Shown here: in pieces, positions 30,067 through 33,676 of the stretch
Layout of the letters: each line of letters starts with the position of its first letter
How positions within the stretch are numbered: the first letter of the stretch is position 1
The notes under the pieces: generated by a model
The model's input: the letters and a program-made list of their open reading frames with translations, nothing else
Told to the model about the DNA's origin: nothing
Databases searched by the model: none
DNA from: an uncultured Oscillospiraceae bacterium
GTDB lineage: Bacteria; Bacillota; Clostridia; Oscillospirales; Acutalibacteraceae
Length of the DNA stretch: 33,676 nt
Reading direction: 5' to 3'
Assembly (NCBI GenBank): GCA_900548085.1
Contig: URJF01000004.1
Span: forward strand, 1 to 33,676
Translations under genes and position numbers: made by a program

Positions 30067-31168
30067 ATGCAGCAAAAAAGCAAGCGAAACGGAAAAATAG
30101 AACTGCTCCGATTCATATTTTGTATTTTCATACTATTTTATCACATTGGACTTCCGATTTACGGAAGAAGTGACACGCCTATTATTGGTGACCATATAAC
30201 CTTCTTTTCAAAAGGATATTTGGGTGTTGAATTTTTCTTCTTAGTAACGGGATTTCTTATGGCAAGGTCTGTACACAAAGCGAATCGCACGAGCAACAAT
30301 TCTGTAGGGACAGACTCATTGCGTTTTATGAAAAAGAAGATATGGTCAATATTCCCCTATCATCTTGTGGCGTTTTACATAATGTTCGCCGGAATATGTA
30401 TCGGCAAGCATTTGCATATCACAGAGATTATTACAAGCTTTTTCAAGTCTATTCCGGATTTGTTTTTCCTATCAATGAGCGGTATATCCTGTGGAGAAGT
30501 AAACCCGGTAGCGTGGTATCTAAGTGCAATGTTCATCACCATGGCGATACTCTATCCACTGTGCAGAAAACACTTTGATTTTATGTCAAAGGCGGTTGCA
30601 CCTGTACTGTCGGTGCTTCTCATAGGCTTATCTGTGCCAAACCAACGGAAAGTACCAATTAGCTTTGGTACGAAAATGGGACAGCATATGCTATGTTGCA
30701 ATAATCAGAGCAATGGCTGAGATTCTTTTGGGTATCTTTTGCTACACAATATCGCTTAAACTCAAGGAGCTTAAACTGACTGACAATCAAAGAAAGGGCG
30801 TAACTGTACTTGAATTTGCACTGTATGCAATATGCTTGGTATATATGACGAGCACGCTGTCATACAAGCTGAACGTTCACTGTTTGTTAGGCTTAGCCGT
30901 AGCGATAACAATAACATTCAGCGACATATCATATAAGCCGGAAATATGCAACAATCGATTTTGCTACGCATTGGGCAAAGCGAGTATGCCTATTTACCTC
31001 GTTCAGATGATACCTCGAGAAGTTTGGCTGAAAATGATAGGTACACCTTCTTCTCATTCTGATATATTGAAATATGTACTTTTCGTAGTAACAGCTACTC
31101 TTGTATTAGCTTTAATAGTAAAGCTGATAGGCGATTTTATAATGAAAATGACATCAAAGAAAGCATAA
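30067..31168 (+). pseudogene. Acyltransferase-3 family membrane protein, broken by a one-base frameshift
   Basis: O-acyltransferase of the OafA/WecH type (about ten spans), which acetylates or otherwise acylates surface glycans. The first frame (30067-30720) has IELLRFIFCIFILFYH with the conserved His, GYLGVEFFFLVTGFLMA, and Arg-rich loop, then loses similarity after VLLIG. The second frame is open from 30626 and continues YLCQTNGKYQLALVRKW...RAMAEILLGIFCYTISL...LGKASMPIYLVQ to 31168. Removing one T of the pair at 30628-30629 rejoins the frames (GGC TAT CTG TGC) into a 366-residue protein of normal length. Ribosome site AAAAGGAG; third gene after the epimerase. Either a genuine recent mutation or a sequence error. 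Confidence 0.88.
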
Positions 31169-31207
31169 ATAAAAAGCACCGAAAGCGGAGACATTCCTCT
31201 TTCGGTG
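31169..31207. terminator. Terminator between acyltransferase and SDR genes
   Basis: CACCGAAAG (31177-31185) pairs with CTTTCGGTG (31199-31207), with an inner GGA/TCC pairing. The minus strand continues with CTTTTTATTT, so it ends the tpiA-gpmI-SDR unit well; on the plus strand the tail is TTATAATTTT, weaker. Confidence 0.8.
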
Positions 31208-31218
31208 TTATAATTTTG

Positions 31219-31995
31219 TTATTTTTTAGGCATATACATTTTGCCTATTATTTTGTTTACTGCCGATATCGGCAATATCTTAGACAAAAAGCATAAGAAC
31301 TTATATTGGATGCCCACTGTTTTGAGCAGAGGCATCTTCTTTTTTTGTGCCATTTTCAATATGACCGCAGCCACAGCATCGGGTGACATTCCTGTCTGCT
31401 CATCGTGCTCCATAACCGCAACGCTTCTGCCGATAACTCCGCCGTAAACATCATCACCGACAAAGCTCTTTTGTCTCGCTCCGGTGAAGCCTGTCTTTAT
31501 ATCCCCCAATCTGACTGCACCCACCTGCACGCCAAACATCTCCAGCTCATTGTGCAAGGCATAGGTCAGTGACTCCACAGACGCCTTTGTAGCCGAATAA
31601 AACGACTGAAAAGGAATAGAAAATACTGATGCAGCAGATGAAACAAAAATAACTTTTCCCCTGCTCTCTTTAAGCTTAGGGAGTGCCTTTTGGGTTACCG
31701 CTATATGAGCAAACACATTCAGCTCAAACTGCGACTTAATCTCATCCATCAAAGTGAACTCTGCCGCACCTGATATACCAAAGCCGGCATTGTTCACCAG
31801 TACATCTATCTTTTCTATTTTTTCAAAGGCGGAATCTATGTCGTTCTCTTTAGTTATGTCACAAGGAATACTCGTAACACCGTCCACATCGCAAGGTCTG
31901 CGGCTGAGACAAATCACATCATATCCGGCAGCAACAAAGGCTTTAGCCGTTGTCCTGCCTATTCCGCCGGAGGCTCCTGTAATGACTGCAACCAT
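31219..31995 (-). CDS. Classical short-chain dehydrogenase/reductase
   Basis: 258 residues, NAD(P)-dependent oxidoreductase. TGASGGIG (6-13), NNAG (68-71), Asn93, Ser120, Tyr133 and Lys137 in YSATK are all present, so it should be active. A hydrophobic/basic C-terminus (FLCFLSKILPISAVNKIIGK) suggests membrane association, as in SDRs acting on lipids or retinol-like substrates. The start codon overlaps the gpmI stop by one base (TAATG), so translation is coupled. Substrate unknown; its place behind a glycolytic gene does not suggest one. Confidence 0.88.
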   Translation of the reverse strand: MVAVITGASGGIGRTTAKAFVAAGYDVICLSRRPCDVDGVTSIPCDITKENDIDSAFEKIEKIDVLVNNAGFGISGAAEFTLMDEIKSQFELNVFAHIAVTQKALPKLKESRGKVIFVSSAASVFSIPFQSFYSATKASVESLTYALHNELEMFGVQVGAVRLGDIKTGFTGARQKSFVGDDVYGGVIGRSVAVMEHDEQTGMSPDAVAAVILKMAQKKKMPLLKTVGIQYKFLCFLSKILPISAVNKIIGKMYMPKK

Positions 31996-33527
31996 TACTT
32001 TATGATAGATACGCCGGTCATCTCGGCAGGCTGCTCAAGTCCCATAACCTTAAGCATAGTTGGAACTATGTCAGACAGCTTTCCGCCTTCACGAAGTTCT
32101 ACATCGCCGCAGTTTACACAAATGAACGGAACCTTGTTTGTAGTATGAGCAGTGAAAGGAGAACCGTCAGTCTCTTTCATTTTGTCAGCATTGCCGTGGT
32201 CAGCAGTTACAAAGAGAGTGCCACCGTTATCCATAACAGCATTATAGAGGTCTCCTACACACTTATCTACTGCCTCAACAGCAGCCACAGCAGCATCAAA
32301 TACGCCTGTATGACCTACCATATCACAGTTAGCAAAGTTTACGATAACTACATCATATTTGCCGGAACGAACAGCCTCGTCCAGCTTTTCGGATACCTTA
32401 TATGCGCTCATCTCAGGCTGAAGGTCATATGTTGCAACTTTTGGTGAAGGAATGAGGATTCTGTCCTCGCCCTCATTAACAGCTTCTTTGCCGCCGTTAA
32501 AGAAGAAGGTAACATGAGCATACTTTTCTGTCTCAGCGATACGAAGCTGAGTCATACCCTTTTTAGCGAGATACTCACCAAAGGTGTTTTTCAGTTCCTC
32601 CGGCTTAAATGCAACATCTACATTAGGCATAGTAGCATCGTACTGTGTCATACATACATAGTTTACATTAAATCTCTTACGCTCAAAGCCTGCGAAATTA
32701 TCATCAACAAAAGTTCTTGTAATCTCTCTCGCTCTGTCAGGGCGGAAATTAAAGAACACAACAGAATCGTTCTCACTGATTCTTCCCTCGTTCTCGAGGC
32801 AAACAGTAGGAAGAATAAACTCATCGGTAAGGTTCTTTCCATCGCCGTCAACAGTCTCATATGACTTTTCGATAGCAGCAACAGGATCTGTAGTCTGGAT
32901 ACCCTCACCGAAAACAAGAGCATCATATGCTTTCTTAACTCTGTCCCAGTTGTTGTCACGGTCCATAGCATAGTATCTGCCTACTACAGTAGCGATTTTG
33001 CCCACACCGATTTCTTTCATCTTTTCGATAGCCTCTGCAACAAAGTCTTTGCCGGAGGTAGGCGGAACATCACGGCCGTCCATAATGCAATGGAGATAAA
33101 CCTTTTCGAGTCCCATCTTTTTGGCAAGCTCAAGAAGTGCCCAAAGGTGAGTGTTGTGAGAATGAACGCCACCGTTAGACATAAGTCCCATAAGGTGAAG
33201 GGCAGTGCCGCTGTCTATAGCCTTTTGAACAGCATTTACGAGAGCCTCGTTCTTAAAGAAATCGCCATCCTCGATTGATTTTGTGATTCTTGTAAGCTCT
33301 TGATATACTACTCTGCCGGCGCCCATATTTGTGTGGCCTACCTCAGAGTTGCCCATCTGTCCGTCGGGAAGTCCTACATCAAGTCCCGATGCACCAATAT
33401 AGGTATAAGGATACTTTTTCATAAGCATATCAATATTTGGTTTTTTTGCCGCAGCGACAGCATTACCATAATCGGACGGATTGTGTCCGAAGCCGTCCAT
33501 AATACAAAGTACATTAGTCTTTTTCAT
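31995..33527 (-). CDS. gpmI: 2,3-bisphosphoglycerate-independent phosphoglycerate mutase
   Basis: Interconverts 3- and 2-phosphoglycerate using two metal ions and a phosphoserine intermediate. 510 residues, standard length: MDGFG with metal ligand Asp11, GQMGNSEVGHTNMGAGR with catalytic Ser61, HSHNTHLWALL-type motif (GGVHSHNTH), DGRDVPP, FNFRPDRARE, ANCDMVGHTG and TADHGNAD. GGAGG lies upstream of the ATG. The neighbour tpiA on the same strand gives the familiar glycolytic gene order; a hairpin with a T run in the gap may reduce read-through. Confidence 0.98.
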   Translation of the reverse strand: MKKTNVLCIMDGFGHNPSDYGNAVAAAKKPNIDMLMKKYPYTYIGASGLDVGLPDGQMGNSEVGHTNMGAGRVVYQELTRITKSIEDGDFFKNEALVNAVQKAIDSGTALHLMGLMSNGGVHSHNTHLWALLELAKKMGLEKVYLHCIMDGRDVPPTSGKDFVAEAIEKMKEIGVGKIATVVGRYYAMDRDNNWDRVKKAYDALVFGEGIQTTDPVAAIEKSYETVDGDGKNLTDEFILPTVCLENEGRISENDSVVFFNFRPDRAREITRTFVDDNFAGFERKRFNVNYVCMTQYDATMPNVDVAFKPEELKNTFGEYLAKKGMTQLRIAETEKYAHVTFFFNGGKEAVNEGEDRILIPSPKVATYDLQPEMSAYKVSEKLDEAVRSGKYDVVIVNFANCDMVGHTGVFDAAVAAVEAVDKCVGDLYNAVMDNGGTLFVTADHGNADKMKETDGSPFTAHTTNKVPFICVNCGDVELREGGKLSDIVPTMLKVMGLEQPAEMTGVSIIK

Positions 33528-33542
33528 TCTAATCTTTCCTCC

Positions 33543-33575
33543 AAAAAGCAGTGGGCAGTAATTATACTGCCCACT
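33543..33575 (-). terminator. Hairpin with T run between tpiA and gpmI (likely leaky terminator)
   Basis: On the minus strand AGTGGGCAGTA, loop TAAT, TACTGCCCACT, an 11-pair perfect stem, then GCTTTTT and directly the gpmI ribosome site. No separate promoter is visible between hairpin and gpmI, so some transcription must pass or start upstream. Confidence 0.65.
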
Positions 33576-33586
33576 AAAGTCTACTA

Positions 33587-33676
33587 TTATTTAGAAGCAG
33601 CTTTTACGATAACCGAAAAGTCTTCTGCTTTAAGTGATGCACCGCCGATAAGACCGCCGTCTACATTTTCCTTTGA
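33587..33676 (-). CDS. tpiA: Triosephosphate isomerase (3' end, cut by window edge)
   Basis: The last 29 codons plus stop are present. The peptide SKENVDGGLIGGASLKAEDF is the strongly conserved phosphate-binding end of triosephosphate isomerase (NVDGxLxGxASL). The rest of the gene lies right of the window. It interconverts dihydroxyacetone phosphate and glyceraldehyde-3-phosphate. Confidence 0.95.
   Translation of the reverse strand, partial: SKENVDGGLIGGASLKAEDFSVIVKAASK

Noticed and set aside
30620..30640. Programmed ribosomal frameshift in the acyltransferase
   Set aside because: No slippery heptamer or downstream stimulatory structure was seen; a mutation or sequence error is simpler.

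Overview
The window reads as chromosomal DNA of a low-to-mid GC, spore-forming-lineage Firmicute, most likely a clostridial (Ruminococcus/Oscillospira-like) gut bacterium. Reasons: a perfect CIRCE element ahead of hrcA-grpE-dnaK-dnaJ, a spoIIE-type sporulation phosphatase gene, CDP-glycerol (teichoic-acid type) glycerophosphotransferases, a Bacillus-style DUF421 membrane protein, strong purine-rich ribosome binding sites and sigma-A promoters of TTGACA/TATAAT type. No tRNA, rRNA, IS element, phage gene or CRISPR array was seen. The species cannot be named from this sequence alone.

Layout. 1-2187: the start of a polysaccharide/teichoic-acid ABC exporter permease cut by the left edge, shikimate genes aroE-aroK overlapping by 8 bases (all on the minus strand), and a divergent acyl carrier protein gene. 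2283-6408: a plus-strand operon of glycerol kinase, an Ldh_2-type malate/lactate dehydrogenase and a short malic enzyme, with a striking dyad at the predicted transcription start and a long hairpin inside the operon. 6407-10301 (minus): spoIIE followed 4 bases later by a GlmS-like protein that has lost its catalytic cysteine and other active-site residues. 10390-15193: an ABC-F ATPase; a secreted CHAP-domain wall hydrolase; and a heavy-metal P1B ATPase. The last two are divergent and share an intergenic region carrying three 11-bp-spaced TGTWAC repeats. 15253-19765: DUF421 protein, short CDF transporter, membrane-anchored metallophosphoesterase, a small Tyr/Pro/Gln-rich membrane protein with a palindrome over its promoter, and a GH30 glycosidase without signal peptide. 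19866-24664: the HrcA/CIRCE heat-shock operon. 24676-31207: a wall-glycopolymer module (IspD/TarI-type cytidylyltransferase, two divergent CDP-glycerol glycerophosphotransferases, an NAD-dependent epimerase, and an acyltransferase broken by a single-base frameshift). 31219-33676 (minus): tpiA (3' end), gpmI, and a classical SDR translationally coupled to gpmI.

How the parts fit. Much of the window is envelope biology: export permease, polyol-phosphate polymerases, nucleotide-activated precursor synthesis, acylation, a CHAP hydrolase with possible two-component control. The glycerol kinase operon could supply glycerol-3-phosphate and, through malate dehydrogenase plus malic enzyme, exchange NADH for NADPH; that is inference. 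The least explained item is the spoIIE / inactive-GlmS gene pair, which I regard as the best candidate for something undescribed. Annotated starts of aroE, the CHAP protein, the GH30 enzyme, the GlmS-like protein and spoIIE were moved downstream of the longest open frame on the basis of ribosome binding sites and promoters.
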